Part shown: positions 6,415 to 6,471 of the stretch, piece after piece | How positions within the stretch are numbered: position 1 is the stretch's first letter | Layout of the letters: each line of letters begins with the position of its first letter | DNA from: CAVSBT01 sp964609465 | GTDB taxonomy: Bacteria; Chloroflexota; Dehalococcoidia; DSTF01; JALHUB01 | Reading direction: 5' to 3' | DNA: 6,471 bases | Assembly: GCA_964609465.1 (NCBI GenBank) | Contig: CAZSSQ010000136.1 | Span: 1-6,471, forward strand | Translations under genes and position numbers: made by a program | Notes under the pieces: model-generated | What the model saw: only the letters and a program-made list of their open reading frames with translations | Told to the model about the DNA's origin: nothing | Databases searched by the model: none

Positions 6415-6431
6415 GGAGGACCGGCCCCTCC
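6415..6431 (+). other. Short hairpin between the GH57 gene and the next gene
   Basis: GGAGG (6415-6419) pairs with CCTCC (6427-6431) around a 7-nt loop, two bases after the stop codon. No U-run follows and a well-formed ribosome site begins ten bases later, so this is more likely an intercistronic structure than a terminator. Confidence 0.25.
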
Positions 6432-6440
6432 GCGAGCGCG

Positions 6441-6446
6441 AAGGAG
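6441..6446 (+). promoter_or_regulatory. Shine-Dalgarno sequence of the truncated downstream gene
   Basis: AAGGAG lies eight bases before the ATG at 6455, a near-ideal site. It is the strongest consensus ribosome site in the window and is the main evidence that a gene begins at the right edge. Confidence 0.55.
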
Positions 6447-6454
6447 CCACAAGT

Positions 6455-6471
6455 ATGCCGGTCATCTATTG
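6455..6471 (+). CDS. Start of a downstream operon gene, cut by the window edge
   Basis: Only ATG and four more full codons (MPVIY) plus two bases are visible, too little to identify a product. The AAGGAG site eight bases upstream, the 41-base gap after the GH57 stop and the same strand make it a probable further operon member. A glycogen or glucan synthase, or another alpha-glucan enzyme, would fit the context, but nothing in the visible residues shows this. Confidence 0.5.

Noticed and set aside
6414..6454. Transcription terminator after the GH57 gene
   Set aside because: The 5-bp hairpin has no U-run, and a strong ribosome site and start codon follow immediately.
1..6471. CRISPR arrays, tRNA or rRNA genes, insertion sequences, phage or defence genes
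   Set aside because: I saw no regularly spaced repeats, no tRNA-like cloverleaf, no transposase or integrase motifs and no defence-type domains; the window is metabolic.

Overview
The window is GC-rich, tightly packed bacterial DNA with every supported gene on the + strand. It holds a left-edge gene of unknown function, a roughly 340-base non-coding leader, and then an apparent operon of carbohydrate genes that runs off the right edge. The gene content (a DUF6941-like protein, TreT-type GT4 enzymes, GlgC and a GH57 branching enzyme) and the base composition suggest a member of the Chloroflexota or a similar high-GC, possibly thermophilic lineage. That is an inference from gene families; no rRNA or other phylogenetic marker is present.

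Layout: bases 1-447 are the 3' part of a DUF6941-family gene. Bases 448-790 contain weak hairpins after that gene, a sigma70-like promoter (TTGACA, 18-base spacer, TAGGAT; 507-536) and a leader of about 245 nt with a GC-rich stem-loop and a terminator-like element. Four complete genes follow with short gaps: a divergent TreT paralogue (791-2044), treT trehalose synthase (2077-3378), glgC ADP-glucose pyrophosphorylase (3391-4677) and a GH57 alpha-glucan branching enzyme (4722-6413). A fifth gene with a good ribosome binding site starts at 6455 and is cut by the window edge.

The genes make a coherent pathway. GlgC makes ADP-glucose from glucose-1-phosphate and ATP; TreT can join a nucleotide-activated glucose to free glucose to give trehalose; the GH57 enzyme remodels alpha-glucan by making 1,6 branches. 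The operon therefore links a compatible solute and a storage polysaccharide through one sugar-nucleotide pool. No glycogen synthase is visible.

The most notable feature is the first operon gene. It is full length, intact and aligns almost without gaps to the adjacent treT, yet it has lost the signature residues of the donor-sugar site: the Arg and Lys of the SRxxxxK motif, both Glu of the E-x7-E motif, and glycines in two loops. It keeps acceptor-side motifs such as HDPQPA. It looks like a pseudo-glycosyltransferase kept beside an active paralogue, perhaps as a regulatory or structural partner.
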